Assembly (NCBI RefSeq): GCF_007747655.1 | Contig: NZ_CP036274.1 | Span: 6,014,001-6,078,000 of the forward strand | Source of the DNA: Anatilimnocola aggregata | GTDB taxonomy: Bacteria > Planctomycetota > Planctomycetia > Pirellulales > Pirellulaceae | Length of the DNA: 64,000 bases | Reading direction: 5' to 3' | Shown here: piece after piece, positions 9,634 to 19,262 of the stretch | Numbering within the stretch: the first letter of the stretch is position 1 | How the letters are laid out: every line of letters starts with the position of its first letter | Position numbers and translations under genes: made by a program | The notes under the pieces: model-generated | What the model saw: the letters and a program-made list of their open reading frames with translations, nothing else | Database searches by the model: none | Told to the model about the DNA's origin: nothing

Positions 9634-9677
9634 GCCCGCTGCTTCGATACGATCGACGGCGGGCTATTTCATTTTAC
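9634..9677 (+). terminator. Candidate terminator after flotillin
   Basis: An 8-pair stem (9634-9641 with 9657-9664, one G.U pair) and 15-base loop is followed by the T-rich run TATTTCATTTTAC. It overlaps the stop codon of the convergent minus-strand gene, so it could serve as a shared terminator. Confidence 0.5.
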
Positions 9678-10479
9678 TTTCCACACGCCTTACGCACTTG
9701 AGTAGGAAGGCGTGATCTTTGGCATCCCAGGGTTCGCGCAACTCGGATGCCTCCTCATAGAGATCGCGCGCTTCTTCCCAGCTCCCGCTTTGCTCAAACG
9801 CGGACGCTGCTTGTCGCAGTTCATAAGTGCGTGCGCGATTGAGTTCGCCGAGAAGGTGCCGGAGAGACTTCTCGGCTTGTGGCTTGGCGACGGCGTGATC
9901 TTGAACGAGATAGTCCGCAGCCGTGGCAATTCCCGTTTCAATTTCACTCGCCGTTGGTTCTTCGCCGGCCGGCAAGCTGGCGTGATAGAGTTCCACAGCG
10001 CGGATGTATTTCGGTTCGTTCAGCAATCGACCGACGCGAACGTGCTCGGGGGGAAAGAGATAGATGACCAGTGCGACGAAAACCACTAATAGCAGTGTCG
10101 TCACGAACCCCGGCGGAAGGCGATAAATGAGTGGCGTTTTTAACGCGGCGAATTGCTCCTTGCCGAGGATCGCAGTCAGCTGTGCAGACGAAGGCTCGAA
10201 CAAGTTGCCGCCGAAATACAACAGAAAACGGCCGCGCCAATGCCAGAACGAAAATGCTGGCGAAAAGACGTACGCCCGGCGATAAGCAAAGCCCAGCGAC
10301 AGATCAAATCCCGTCTCTGCCTTCAACTCTTCGCGGCGGACCGAATCGAGTTCCATCACGGGAAGGATCGTTTCTTCCCAACCGAAAGAAGGTCCCTCTT
10401 GCTGCGGCTGAGCAACTGCCGCTTGCGGCAGCAGGAGATAGATGAGGAGAAATCCACACAGGCAAAGCGTGCGTATCAT
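9664..10479 (-). CDS. Membrane protein with C-terminal helical region, unknown function
   Basis: A 271-residue protein with a signal peptide or anchor (LCLCGFLLIYLLLPQAAVAQ), an extracytoplasmic segment, and a central transmembrane helix (PPGFVTTLLLVVFVALVIYLF, about 122-142). The C-terminal cytoplasmic-type helical region is reminiscent of a TPR-like repeat (SGSWEEARDLYEEASEL). I take the ATG at 10479 as start: GAGGAG lies at a good distance, and the longer frame would need a TTG. It ends a minus-strand run that begins with the PSCyt/DUF1501 genes, 32 bases after the thioesterase gene. No named family recognised. Confidence 0.7.
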   Translation of the reverse strand: MIRTLCLCGFLLIYLLLPQAAVAQPQQEGPSFGWEETILPVMELDSVRREELKAETGFDLSLGFAYRRAYVFSPAFSFWHWRGRFLLYFGGNLFEPSSAQLTAILGKEQFAALKTPLIYRLPPGFVTTLLLVVFVALVIYLFPPEHVRVGRLLNEPKYIRAVELYHASLPAGEEPTASEIETGIATAADYLVQDHAVAKPQAEKSLRHLLGELNRARTYELRQAASAFEQSGSWEEARDLYEEASELREPWDAKDHAFLLKCVRRVESKMK

Positions 10480-10511
10480 CTCCTCACTCCTCGCGAGCAA
10501 CGTTTTTCCGA

Positions 10512-10961
10512 TCAGCCATCCGCGGCCGAGACAACAAAGGGCAACAGCTTGGCCCGAAACCAGTCAGGAATCGCCACCGATTGCGGCGGCTGGCCCGCGA
10601 TCATCCGGCAGCAGACGCTGGTAATCTCGCCGACGGCCAACTCGCGACCGGCGAGCGCAAAGCGAAACTGATAACTGGCACTCTTCTCGCCCAGCCTGCT
10701 GATGCTAACCTCGATCTCGACGACGTCTTCGTAATGCGCCGGAATGCGAAAGTCGCAGTGGGCATGCACGCGTGGCCAACTCAATTTGCCGCCGCCCGAT
10801 TTCGCAACCTCATCCTGCATGACCACGCTCAGTCCCTGCGAGCGCAACAGATCGTGCTCGGCCTGTTCCATGAATCGGAAGAAGGCCGAGAAGTGCATGA
10901 TGCCTGCGGCATCGGTATCGCTGAACTCAACACGCCGCGTTGTACAAAAGGGAAGACTCAT
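10512..10961 (-). CDS. Acyl-CoA thioesterase, 4HBT/YbgC type
   Basis: A 149-residue hotdog-fold protein with the 4-hydroxybenzoyl-CoA thioesterase signature: VEFSDTDAAGIMHF (residues 11-24) holds the catalytic Asp (D17) and the G-x-x-H-F turn, followed by the FMEQAEHDLL helix. Such enzymes hydrolyse acyl-CoA or aryl-CoA thioesters in the cytoplasm. Its substrate cannot be read from sequence. It sits in a minus-strand run with an FMN split-barrel gene upstream (gap 47). Confidence 0.88.
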   Translation of the reverse strand: MSLPFCTTRRVEFSDTDAAGIMHFSAFFRFMEQAEHDLLRSQGLSVVMQDEVAKSGGGKLSWPRVHAHCDFRIPAHYEDVVEIEVSISRLGEKSASYQFRFALAGRELAVGEITSVCCRMIAGQPPQSVAIPDWFRAKLLPFVVSAADG

Positions 10962-11008
10962 GCCGCGATTGTGAACTGCTCAGGCGATCTTCGCCACCCC
11001 TGATGAAC

Positions 11009-11464
11009 CTACGAACTGGCCCCCAGCGGAACTTCAAAATATTCCAGACTCCACTCCTGCATGTACCGCACCTGTGTCGGGCGTATGCAGTAGACGATCA
11101 GCTGGGGATTATCGAGCGAGCCCAGATACTGCCGCATTAGTGGATTGGCGGCCCAGATTTCGGCGAGTAACGCGCGGTCAGTAACGATTTCGGCCAGCCC
11201 GGTGATGCGGACCTGGTTATGGCCGTCATCCATGTAACAGAGTTCGACGCGCGGATTGGCGGCAATCTCAACGGTCTTGTGATAGGCCCGCAGATTAGCG
11301 ACGAAGATTGTGAAGCCATCGGTCTTTACGGGCGAAACTGGCCGCAAACGCGGCTGGTCGCCATCGAGCGAGGCCAGCATGGGAAAACGATCGGCGGCGA
11401 CTACCTGACGCGCCAGTTCGGGAACTTGCGCGGGATCGATGGGCTGCGGTTGCGGTTTGGTCAT
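11009..11464 (-). CDS. Pyridoxamine 5'-phosphate oxidase-family protein
   Basis: A 151-residue FMN-binding split-barrel protein. Family hallmarks are FPMLASLDGDQPRLRPVSP, FVANLRAYHKTVEIAANPRVELCYM, and the VRITGLAEIV strand. Members of this general-stress-protein-26-like group bind flavin or heme-derived cofactors and reduce small molecules. The true substrate is not predictable here. It is separated by 27 bases from the DUF1501 gene upstream and 47 bases from the thioesterase downstream, so is likely co-transcribed. Confidence 0.85.
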   Translation of the reverse strand: MTKPQPQPIDPAQVPELARQVVAADRFPMLASLDGDQPRLRPVSPVKTDGFTIFVANLRAYHKTVEIAANPRVELCYMDDGHNQVRITGLAEIVTDRALLAEIWAANPLMRQYLGSLDNPQLIVYCIRPTQVRYMQEWSLEYFEVPLGASS

Positions 11465-11491
11465 GGCGGGCTGTACTTGCGGAGAGACGCG

Positions 11492-12931
11492 TCAGGCGAT
11501 GATGTCGTGAATGACATTGCCGAAGTCGAGATCGAGTCGTTTGCGACCGGGAACTTCCATCAGCCGATGATCGAGCCCCAACTGATGTAAGACCGTGGCG
11601 TGAATATCGGTGACATAATGCCGATTCTCGACGGCATGAAAGCCCAGTTCATCGGTGCTGCCGTGGGCAATGCCGCCACGCAGTCCGCCGCCGGCAAGTG
11701 CGACCGAAAAACCATACGGATGATGATCGCGGCCATTGCTCCGCTCGGCCCCCGGCGTGCGGCCGAACTCGGTGCCGATCACTACGATTGTTTCGTCGAG
11801 CAGGCCCCGCTGTTTTAGGTCTTTGATGAGAGCCGCGATCGGTTGATCGACTTCGCCACACAACTTGCTGTGGCCGGCTTGCAGGTTGCTGTGCGCATCC
11901 CAGGCACCAGCCCCGCCGCCACTGCCGTGAAATAGCTGTACGAAGCGGACGCCGCGCTCGACCAGTCGCCGCGCGAGTAGGCACTGCCGACCGAAGGTTT
12001 GTGTCGGCCCTTTCTCCACACCGTAGGAGTTTTTGGTGGCCGACGTTTCCGTTGCCAGATCGACTGCTTCCGGTACCGCTCGCTGCATGTGAAAGGCTAA
12101 CTCGTACGACTTGATGCGCGCGGCCAGGGCGGGATCATCGGGATACTCGACTGCTGCCAGGCGATTGAGCTTGTTCAGGAGCGAGAACTCTCGCTCCTGC
12201 TCTTCGCGAAAGACACCCTTCTCGGGCATTGCAAAGGGGAGTGGCGCGGCGGGATCGGTCGAGAGTTGCACGCCGGCATGAGCGGGACCGAGATAGTTGG
12301 CACCATGTCCCTGCTGACCACCGCAGCAATCGGCCAGCGGAGTACCGAGGACACAATAAGACGGAAGATTGTCATTCAGAGTGCCGAGGCCCCAATCGAC
12401 CCAGGAACCAATGGTGGGAAAGGGGCCTTCGATGGCGTGCCGCCCCGTGTGAAATTGCAGCTGAGCGCCGTGATCGTTGTCGGTCGTCCACATGCTGCGG
12501 ACGATGGCCAGATCGTCGGCACAAGTTCCCAGGTGCGGGAACCAATCGCTCATCAGCAGTCCGCTTTGGCCGCGCGGCTTGTAGCCCACCTGCAACGGGT
12601 AAATGGTCGGTTGGACCTTATGGTTCCCTTCGATGAATTCGCGCAGGTTCCGTTTGAGATACGGAGAATCGAGGACTGTTTTGAAGGGACTTTCGGCGAT
12701 CGTCTTACCAGCGTGCTTGGTCAATTCGGGTTTCGGATCGAAGCTCTCCATGTGGCTCATGCCACCGACCAGAAAAATCCAAATGACATTCTTCGCGCGC
12801 GGCGCTCTCACTAATTTGCGGTGATTGGCTTCCTCACCTCGCACCACGCCCTCGCGGGCCAACATGGCTCCCATTGCCAGGCCGGCGAAGCCCATGCCGA
12901 CATCGGCGAGGAATTGTCGTCGCTTATGCAT
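11492..12931 (-). CDS. DUF1501 family protein, Tat-exported
   Basis: A 479-residue DUF1501 protein (alkaline-phosphatase/sulfatase-like fold), a family greatly expanded in planctomycetes. The N-terminus KRRQFLADVGMGFAGLAMGA is a twin-arginine signal. Internal landmarks are WIFLVGGMSHMESFDPKPEL (about 50), RGVRFVQLFHGSGGGAGAWDAH, and IGTEFGRTPGAERSNGRDHH near the metal site. It lies 14 bases after the PSCyt/DUF1549/DUF1553 gene, the standard pairing in this phylum. The pair is thought to act on complex polysaccharides outside the cytoplasm, but no reaction is established. Confidence 0.93.
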   Translation of the reverse strand: MHKRRQFLADVGMGFAGLAMGAMLAREGVVRGEEANHRKLVRAPRAKNVIWIFLVGGMSHMESFDPKPELTKHAGKTIAESPFKTVLDSPYLKRNLREFIEGNHKVQPTIYPLQVGYKPRGQSGLLMSDWFPHLGTCADDLAIVRSMWTTDNDHGAQLQFHTGRHAIEGPFPTIGSWVDWGLGTLNDNLPSYCVLGTPLADCCGGQQGHGANYLGPAHAGVQLSTDPAAPLPFAMPEKGVFREEQEREFSLLNKLNRLAAVEYPDDPALAARIKSYELAFHMQRAVPEAVDLATETSATKNSYGVEKGPTQTFGRQCLLARRLVERGVRFVQLFHGSGGGAGAWDAHSNLQAGHSKLCGEVDQPIAALIKDLKQRGLLDETIVVIGTEFGRTPGAERSNGRDHHPYGFSVALAGGGLRGGIAHGSTDELGFHAVENRHYVTDIHATVLHQLGLDHRLMEVPGRKRLDLDFGNVIHDIIA

Positions 12932-12945
12932 CGTGCTTCTCGCTT

Positions 12946-15705
12946 TCAGCGGATCGTGACAAAGTCGTTGTGATTGAGCAGGACGTGCATGAGATTTTCG
13001 CGAGCACGCTGCCTGGGGTCGGCAGCCGGAGCGACAGTGCTCACGGTGCCGGCCGAGAATGCGGTCAATGTTTTTTGATCGGCCAACTGAGTCGCTTGCT
13101 CAAGGAGAAACTGCTCACACGTTTGCAGTTCGTCCGCCGTTGGTTCGCGGCAAAGGACGCATTCAAAGGCAGCGGCGATGAACGGAGCTTCGGTCGAGCC
13201 AATCTTTCTGACTGCGTGTTGTTCGCTCAGCTTTTTTGCAAGCAAACGGGCCTGGGCCAGTGAGAGAGGGCTGTTGCTCATCGCCAGAGCCTGTTGCGGG
13301 GCGATGCTTTCGCTGCGGCGATAACATTCGACAACATTCGGGCTATCGAAGACCGCCAGGAACGTCATCTTCTTCTCTTTGGTGTTGCGAAAATACAAGC
13401 TGCGGCGAGGAAGCACAAAACCCTGCGCGGGGTCGAGATCGGGCCCACCGAGCGTCAGGTCGAGCGAACCTGCGAGCGACAGCGTGGCGTCGCGCACGAC
13501 TTCGGCTTCCATCCGTTTGGGATTGGCTCGCCAGTAATAAAGATTGTCAGGATCAATCGACTTGTTCGCGGCAACTACTTCGCCGGCCGCGGAATGCAGT
13601 CGGTAAGTGCGACTCGTGACGATGAGTCGATGCACGTGCTTCATCTTCCAGCCCGAATCCATCAGTTCGACCGCCAGCCAATCGAGCAGCGGTTGATTTG
13701 TTGCCGGTTTGCCGTTCATGCCCAGGTCGAACATGGTCGGCACCAGCGGCGAACCAAAGTGCCGGAGCCAAATGTGATTCACGGCCACACGGGCGGTCAG
13801 CGGATTCTTCTTATCGGTAATCCACTTTGCCAGTGCAAGTCGCCGGCCAGTACTGTTGGCCGGATAGAGGGGCGTGAGTCGCGTATAGTTCTCGTGCGGT
13901 TGCGTGGTTGCCACTCGCGCGGCGTCGATGGCTTTTACGCCGTTCAATACGGCGGTTTCCGCGGCAGCCACTGCTTGCACTGATTTGGCATCCTCAATCT
14001 TTTTGGCTCGGCGTGCGGCGAGCAAGTTGATTTCCAACTGCACAAGGTTCTTCTCGGCAGCGGCGAGTGCGACCATTCGTTCGGCAGCGCCTGCTGCGAG
14101 CGCAAGCTCTTTGGCATTGGCTGCGGGAGGCGAAGAATAGTTGGCAACATCGGCTGCCAAGCGGGCTCGGACGAACAGCAGATTTGCTTCGGCAGCCAAT
14201 TGTGCTTTCTCAGCGAGTGCGCGTTGCAGTTCGGCGTCGGCAATCGCGGTGGGAACCTGCGGCGGCGACGGAGGATCGGCCTTGAATGTGTCAGGAAGTT
14301 GAGTTGCCTGCACCAGGACAGTGGCCAAATGCGAAGTTGCTGTTTTGAGTGCTTCGTACGACTTGGCAAGCTCTGCTTGTGCGGTGGATTCCGTTTCGTC
14401 GCGGACGAATTTTTGCAAACCAGGATAGACCGAGTGATTTGGGAGTGAGACTGGATTCAACGCAAATGGCACATCGCGAAAGACGCGCGGAGTTTGCGGA
14501 GGAAGTGGCTTTTCCTTGACGGGGTCTTTGTCGTTGCCGCGTGTAAATAGGTACGTTGGCGTTTCGGCTTTGGCATCGTAAACACGGACGAGCCCGTCCA
14601 GATTGACGTCCGCCTGTCCGGGCACGCGATCGGTGCGGATCTCAAGCGGCTCAAAGAACGCGCGAAGTTGATAGTACTCCTGCTGCGAGAGTGGATCGTA
14701 CATGTGATCGTGACACCGAGCACAGTTGAACGTCACGCCAAGGAATGCCTTGCCTGTGTGTTCGATTGTGTTATCAAGCCAGGTGTGCCGATTGAACTTG
14801 TACCAGTTGCGCACCAAAAAGCCCGTGGCCCGCAATCGCTGCGGATCGTCCGGCGCCAGTTCATCGGCCGCCAGCATGTCGACGAGCATTTGATCGTAAG
14901 GGCGGTCGGCGTTTAGCGATTCGACAATCCAATCGCGCCACCGCCAGATATGGGGCTTGCTTTCACGAATCTCCTTGCCGTAGCCATCCCAATCGCTGTA
15001 GCGCCAGACGTCCATCCAGTGCCGCCCCCAGCGCTCACCATATTTGGACGAAGCCAGGAGCTGGTCGACGACTTTCTCGTAAGCTTGGGGCGAGTCATCG
15101 GCGAGGAAGGCTTGCAGTTCGGCCGGAGTGGGTGGCAGGCCAATCAGATCGAGATAGATCCGCCGCAGGAGCAGATTCTTTGGTGCATCGCCGACAGGGG
15201 TCAGTTTTAACTCGGCATGTTTCGCAGCCACCAGACGGTCGAGGGGATGATTCGACCAGGCGGAATCAGCGATCGGCGATAGCTCAGGACGAACGGGCGA
15301 AGTGAATGACCAGTGGTCGATCTTGGCTTCTTCTTCGGCCGAAGGAAGCTTCGCGCCGGCATCAATCCACGAACGCAGAGTGCCAATTTGCTCGGGCGTC
15401 AGTGGATCGCCTTCGGGGGGCATTTGCAGATCGCCCGTCTTCATGACCGCAGCCATCAAGCGACTATCGCCACTCTTGCCGGCAACGAAAATCACACCCG
15501 TTTCGCCCCCCTTTTTAATCGCAGCCGCTGAGTCGAGTCGCAAACCGCCTTCCTCCGCTAGCGAACTATGGCAGCGATAGCAGCGGGAGACAAGGATCGG
15601 CTTCACGTCGCGGAGAAAGGTGACTTCGGCCGCTGGTAGCCCGGCTGAACCGGCCAGTAACGCCGCAAGAGTGAGCGAGCAGCGAATGAGGGCGGGGCGT
15701 GTCAT
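12946..15705 (-). CDS. PSCyt1/DUF1549/DUF1553 (PSD1) secreted cytochrome-like protein
   Basis: A 919-residue exported protein with the planctomycete domain order: signal peptide (to about 26), a PSCyt1 c-type cytochrome domain with a CYRCH heme motif (C42, C45, H46), DUF1549 (about 140-350, with the RCHDH motif), a long Ala-rich helical insert (about 450-580), and DUF1553 (about 620-880, NHIWLRHFG). The ATG at 15705 is preferred because it opens the signal peptide. The frame continues upstream to 15798 without plausible protein. It pairs with the DUF1501 gene 14 bases downstream. Its redox role is inferred; the substrate is unknown. Confidence 0.93.
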   Translation of the reverse strand: MTRPALIRCSLTLAALLAGSAGLPAAEVTFLRDVKPILVSRCYRCHSSLAEEGGLRLDSAAAIKKGGETGVIFVAGKSGDSRLMAAVMKTGDLQMPPEGDPLTPEQIGTLRSWIDAGAKLPSAEEEAKIDHWSFTSPVRPELSPIADSAWSNHPLDRLVAAKHAELKLTPVGDAPKNLLLRRIYLDLIGLPPTPAELQAFLADDSPQAYEKVVDQLLASSKYGERWGRHWMDVWRYSDWDGYGKEIRESKPHIWRWRDWIVESLNADRPYDQMLVDMLAADELAPDDPQRLRATGFLVRNWYKFNRHTWLDNTIEHTGKAFLGVTFNCARCHDHMYDPLSQQEYYQLRAFFEPLEIRTDRVPGQADVNLDGLVRVYDAKAETPTYLFTRGNDKDPVKEKPLPPQTPRVFRDVPFALNPVSLPNHSVYPGLQKFVRDETESTAQAELAKSYEALKTATSHLATVLVQATQLPDTFKADPPSPPQVPTAIADAELQRALAEKAQLAAEANLLFVRARLAADVANYSSPPAANAKELALAAGAAERMVALAAAEKNLVQLEINLLAARRAKKIEDAKSVQAVAAAETAVLNGVKAIDAARVATTQPHENYTRLTPLYPANSTGRRLALAKWITDKKNPLTARVAVNHIWLRHFGSPLVPTMFDLGMNGKPATNQPLLDWLAVELMDSGWKMKHVHRLIVTSRTYRLHSAAGEVVAANKSIDPDNLYYWRANPKRMEAEVVRDATLSLAGSLDLTLGGPDLDPAQGFVLPRRSLYFRNTKEKKMTFLAVFDSPNVVECYRRSESIAPQQALAMSNSPLSLAQARLLAKKLSEQHAVRKIGSTEAPFIAAAFECVLCREPTADELQTCEQFLLEQATQLADQKTLTAFSAGTVSTVAPAADPRQRARENLMHVLLNHNDFVTIR

Positions 15706-15843
15706 GTAGGGCTGTTCCTCGGCAGTCAAAACTCTGGCAGCAATTCCCTTGCTCAAGTTGCCTGAAAACATCGTAAGTGCTGAATGGATAAGGCTCAAGC
15801 GAAAAAATCGACGGCCGTTGATGAGTACGTGAAGCGATAAGGC

Positions 15844-16680
15844 TCAGCCTCCCATCGCGCGCTTCAAGAGGATCGCCAACTGAAAGGGAATCAACCAACT
15901 CGAGATAAACCCGAACGACGCCAGGAGCCAGAAAATGGTGACTGAGTTTTCGGACGAATCCAAAATGCCGTCATCAATGGCCTCGCGCATCCGCCGCGCG
16001 GCAACATATGTTGTGAGCAGCGGCGTGAACGCCAGCAGTCCGACTCCCACGATGGAACCAACCAGTGCGATCGGGGCCAGCAGGACTCCCAGTACGCCGG
16101 CGATGATAATCCCAACGATCCAGCTGCCGAGAAAGAAGCCGGCAACCTTCGTCAGCCAGCGCCGCGCGAGGAGCCAGACGATCAACAGCAACATCTGCCA
16201 ACCGATGCAGCAATAGGCGGCGATACTCTCCTGCCGCAGGTTGGGCTGAAACGGCAGCACACGGCTAAAGTTAAAGGCCTGCTCGACCAATTCGCGCTGA
16301 TCCTTGAAGACGAACGGGTCGCAAACCAGGCAGACGATGGGCATTAGCAGGCCCCAAACCAGGTCGAACATGAAGGCCTGACGCCGGTGATTCCCCTCAG
16401 TGCGATGTGGATAATAAACGTTTGTCCAGACCAGCGATGCGACGAACGTAATCGTAGCGCCCCACAAACCGAAGGCTCGAATCAGCCCCAGCATCACGGC
16501 GAGCAGCGTCGTTACGAGCATTAATTCTCGCAGCGAATAGCGGGGCGGAGACGCTACTGCAAATTCGCCGTCGAAGGCAAGTTGCATCGCCTCGTCGATG
16601 GCTCGACGAAACCGCGCTTCGCGAGCAGCCTCGGTTTCGACGGACTCCGAATTGGAATTGGTTTCGAGCGGTTCAGTCAT
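15844..16680 (-). CDS. Polytopic membrane protein, unknown function
   Basis: A 278-residue protein with a charged acidic N-terminus (TNSNSESVETEAARE) and roughly seven hydrophobic segments from residue 50 to the end. These include one Gly-rich double segment (FFLGSWIVGIIIAGVLG, then PIALVGSIVGVGLL). No enzymatic motif is visible. It lies 138 bases ahead of the PSCyt gene on the same strand. It resembles lineage-specific planctomycete membrane proteins. Confidence 0.7.
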   Translation of the reverse strand: MTEPLETNSNSESVETEAAREARFRRAIDEAMQLAFDGEFAVASPPRYSLRELMLVTTLLAVMLGLIRAFGLWGATITFVASLVWTNVYYPHRTEGNHRRQAFMFDLVWGLLMPIVCLVCDPFVFKDQRELVEQAFNFSRVLPFQPNLRQESIAAYCCIGWQMLLLIVWLLARRWLTKVAGFFLGSWIVGIIIAGVLGVLLAPIALVGSIVGVGLLAFTPLLTTYVAARRMREAIDDGILDSSENSVTIFWLLASFGFISSWLIPFQLAILLKRAMGG

Positions 16681-16860
16681 GACGATTTTCGTGCTCTTCA
16701 GGCTCCCCTGATCCTATACGTTGGCAGGCCGGAAGTGTATTCTTAGCGAAAGCCCGGCGAGCAACTTCTGCTGGCTGTCGGCTGATAGATTTGCCGGGTT
16801 TGGCGATCGATTCTGTCTTAGCTGCAGGCTGGCAATTCCCAGCATCAGAAAGTTTCAGTC

Positions 16861-17289
16861 ATGCAATGCCGAGGAGTGCGCGGGGCGACAACGGTGGAGG
16901 CCAACACGCGCGATGAAATCCTCACCAACACGCGCCAGCTCCTCGCGCTGATGATCCGGGCCAACAATATTGACCCGCAGGACGTAGCTAGTGCGATGTT
17001 CAGCGTGACTAGTGACCTGAACGCCGAGTTCCCCGCCCTGGCTGCCCGGCAATTGGGTTGGCTCGATGTTCCCCTGCTCTGCACCTATGAAATTGACGTT
17101 CCCGGTAGCCTGCGCCACTGCGTCCGCATCATGATTCATTGGAACACCGTGGTTCCGCAGCACGAAATCCGGCATATTTACATCAAAGAAGCGACCCGTC
17201 TGCGACCGGACCTCTCCAAACTTCCCCCAGTCGACTTTGCGGACCTGGAGCGCTGGATCGCCGAGCAGATGCAAAACTTCAAACGCTGA
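16861..17289 (+). CDS. aroH: Chorismate mutase, AroH class
   Basis: A 142-residue monofunctional AroH-type chorismate mutase, converting chorismate to prephenate for Phe/Tyr synthesis. The start [13 protein letters not shown] carries the substrate-binding R7. The [10 protein letters not shown] segment holds C74 and E77, and R89 follows in RHCVR, matching the Bacillus AroH active site (R7, C75, E78, R90) offset by one. Length is about 15 residues longer than the Bacillus enzyme. It is isolated from other aromatic genes. No strong Shine-Dalgarno is seen. Confidence 0.93.
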   Translation: MQCRGVRGATTVEANTRDEILTNTRQLLALMIRANNIDPQDVASAMFSVTSDLNAEFPALAARQLGWLDVPLLCTYEIDVPGSLRHCVRIMIHWNTVVPQHEIRHIYIKEATRLRPDLSKLPPVDFADLERWIAEQMQNFKR

Positions 17290-17294
17290 AAGAG

Positions 17295-17310
17295 CCGCTA
17301 TCGCTAGCGG
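17295..17310 (+). terminator. Short hairpin after aroH
   Basis: CCGCTA/TAGCGG form a perfect 6-pair stem around a TCGC tetraloop, 5 bases after the aroH stop. An A/T stretch follows but no true T-run, so termination is only possible. Confidence 0.4.
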
Positions 17311-17723
17311 ATTATAACTGCACCCGCCCCTTCCCCTCGCTCACTTTCCCTCTCGCAACGGGCGCGCGGGCAGGTTAAGATATGACGGCTTTAGCGTCTG
17401 CTGTTGCGGTACGATGCGCGAAGCTGGGGAATTTCACTTTCGTGCGGTTGAGTTTGTGAATATCAAGTTCCAACCGCGGCGATAACTTCCCTAGTCCCAG
17501 CTGTCACCACAATCGCGACTCGGCTTAGCGGCCAAACCTGCACGGTTGCTAAGAAGCTAAACAGAGTCCTACCAGGCACTTACACCTGTCGGCGGAGCGC
17601 ATAGGTTGGGCGGGTCGGCATTGCAAAATGCTCCCATGGATGGACGAAGCTCAAATTCAGGGAAGAACGCGTTCGCATCGGCCAGAGGCCAATCGCGAAT
17701 GACACAGCAAGGAGATTTTGCGG
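17311..17723. other. Intergenic, no gene seen
   Basis: About 410 bases between aroH and the DUF1571 gene. Short frames exist on both strands but none has a plausible start, family resemblance or coding bias. AAGGAG at 17709-17714 is the ribosome-binding site of the next gene. Confidence 0.5.
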
Positions 17724-18638
17724 ATGGCTGATCAATCGCTCCTTCGTGGGCTACTCGCTCGTCGCTCATTTTTGCAGGCTCTTAGCATTAGCGGCTTCAG
17801 TGCCGCCATTGCACTTGGCACACCACCCGAATCGCGAGAAGAACTCCGCGAACCAATCTTCCGGGTCTCCAAGGCCAACAACCCCCCCGTGGATGCAGCT
17901 GCCAAAGTTGCTGCTCACCCGCTCGATCCAGCCATCGACCTGGCCAACGAGACACTCATCAAAGTTCAGCGCGAAATCACCGACTACACGGCGATGATCG
18001 TGAAGCGTGAACGGGTGAACGGCAAGCTTGGCAACCACGAATTCATGGAAGCCAAGATTCGCAATCGCAAGATTATCGATGGCAAGCTGGCCCAGCCCCT
18101 TTCGGTTTACCTTAAGTTCGTGAAGCCCGACTCGATGGCCGGCCGCGAAGTCATCTGGGTCGAAGGTGCCAACAATGGCAAGATGCGGGCTCACGAAGGT
18201 GGTGCCACCGGCAAGTTCCTGCCCACGGTTTGGCTCGACCCGAACGGCATTCTGGCCATGCGTGGCCAGTTGCACCCGATTACCGAAATTGGGTTTGAAA
18301 ACCTGGTGGCCAAGCTGATTGAAAAGGGCGAGAAGGATCGCAAGCACAGCGAGTGCGAAGTCGAATTCAAGCCCGGGGCCAAGATCAACGGTCGCGCCTG
18401 CACTGTGCTGCAAGTCAAGCATCCCACACCGCGTCCCCACTTCGAATTTCACATCGCCCAAATCTTCATCGACGACGAAACCAAGCTCCCTGTTCGCTAC
18501 GCGGCCTTTCACTGGCCCACAGATCCCGCCGATAAGCTGGGCCCGGTAATCGAGGAATACACTTACCTCGACGTGAAGTTGAACCCAGGCCTGGTCGATG
18601 CCGACTTCGATCCGAACAACCCGAACTACAACTTCTAA
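17724..18638 (+). CDS. DUF1571 domain protein, exported
   Basis: A 304-residue protein whose N-terminus (LLARRSFLQALSISGFSAAIALG) is a probable Tat-type signal. From about residue 70 it follows the DUF1571 pattern: YTAMIVKRERVNGKLG, a lipoprotein-carrier-like beta fold with KFVKPDSMAGREVIWVEG, and a C-terminal EYTYLDVKLNPGLVDADFD. The family may bind or move hydrophobic ligands at the envelope, by analogy to LolA-like folds; that is inference. The ATG at 17724 has AAGGAG 9 bases ahead and is preferred over a TTG 6 bases upstream. Confidence 0.88.
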   Translation: MADQSLLRGLLARRSFLQALSISGFSAAIALGTPPESREELREPIFRVSKANNPPVDAAAKVAAHPLDPAIDLANETLIKVQREITDYTAMIVKRERVNGKLGNHEFMEAKIRNRKIIDGKLAQPLSVYLKFVKPDSMAGREVIWVEGANNGKMRAHEGGATGKFLPTVWLDPNGILAMRGQLHPITEIGFENLVAKLIEKGEKDRKHSECEVEFKPGAKINGRACTVLQVKHPTPRPHFEFHIAQIFIDDETKLPVRYAAFHWPTDPADKLGPVIEEYTYLDVKLNPGLVDADFDPNNPNYNF

Positions 18639-18646
18639 CAGGTGGA

Positions 18647-18717
18647 GCAGGCCGCTTGCCTGCCATTCTCACCGATATCGCTTGCTGGAAACACCTCGCT
18701 AGACGCTTCCAGCAAGC
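18647..18717 (+). repeat. Two hairpins after the DUF1571 gene
   Basis: GCAGGC/GCCTGC (18647-18663, 5-base loop) is followed by a perfect 11-base inverted repeat, 18680-18690 with 18707-18717 and a 16-base loop. They could end transcription or protect the mRNA end. No T-run follows. Confidence 0.45.
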
Positions 18718-19262
18718 CGCCACGAAGGAATCTTCCTTCCTATCCGTCGCGGGCAACTTCCGCTGGCTACCCTTTTGCGTTCTCACGCCATGACCAGACT
18801 AGTCAATCAACAGTTGTATAATTGTTATGGAGGAGATCATTGCCAATTTGATAGCACGCACACGACACTTGCGACCATTGTTTCAAATTATTCGAAACGA
18901 TGTCGCCAGGAAATAGTGTCGACTAATGGCGAAGTCGCGGCCCTTGTGCTGACGAAAAGAACGACGACCGCGGAGCTTGCGACAGTCAAATTGAATGGAA
19001 CTTTTGGCTCGCGCATCAGGAAACTGATTTTGGAAATTTCCACAAACTTTCAACCACTTGCGCCGACACCAAGCTCCCTAACTGCCTGCCAGGTAAACGA
19101 TTCGCAACTTTGCGACCGTCAAAGCGAACAGTTTGCGCGAATGAGTTTAGTGGAAATTTATTTCGTTCCACTTGCCGGTTTTCGAGATCTAGTTCGCGCT
19201 GGCACTAAGGGGCTACCGAAGTTACTAACGGCCTGGAGCAGGCCGCTAGTCACGAACCAAAT
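18718..19262. other. Intergenic, no convincing gene
   Basis: About 545 bases between the DUF1571 gene and a convergent small membrane protein gene. A plus-strand open frame of 163 codons crosses it. It has no Shine-Dalgarno sequence at its start, no recognisable domain and an unusual composition, and it runs into the stop of the neighbour. A TATAAT-like word sits at 18817-18822 and GGAGGAG shortly after, but no good start follows. I leave it unassigned. Confidence 0.45.
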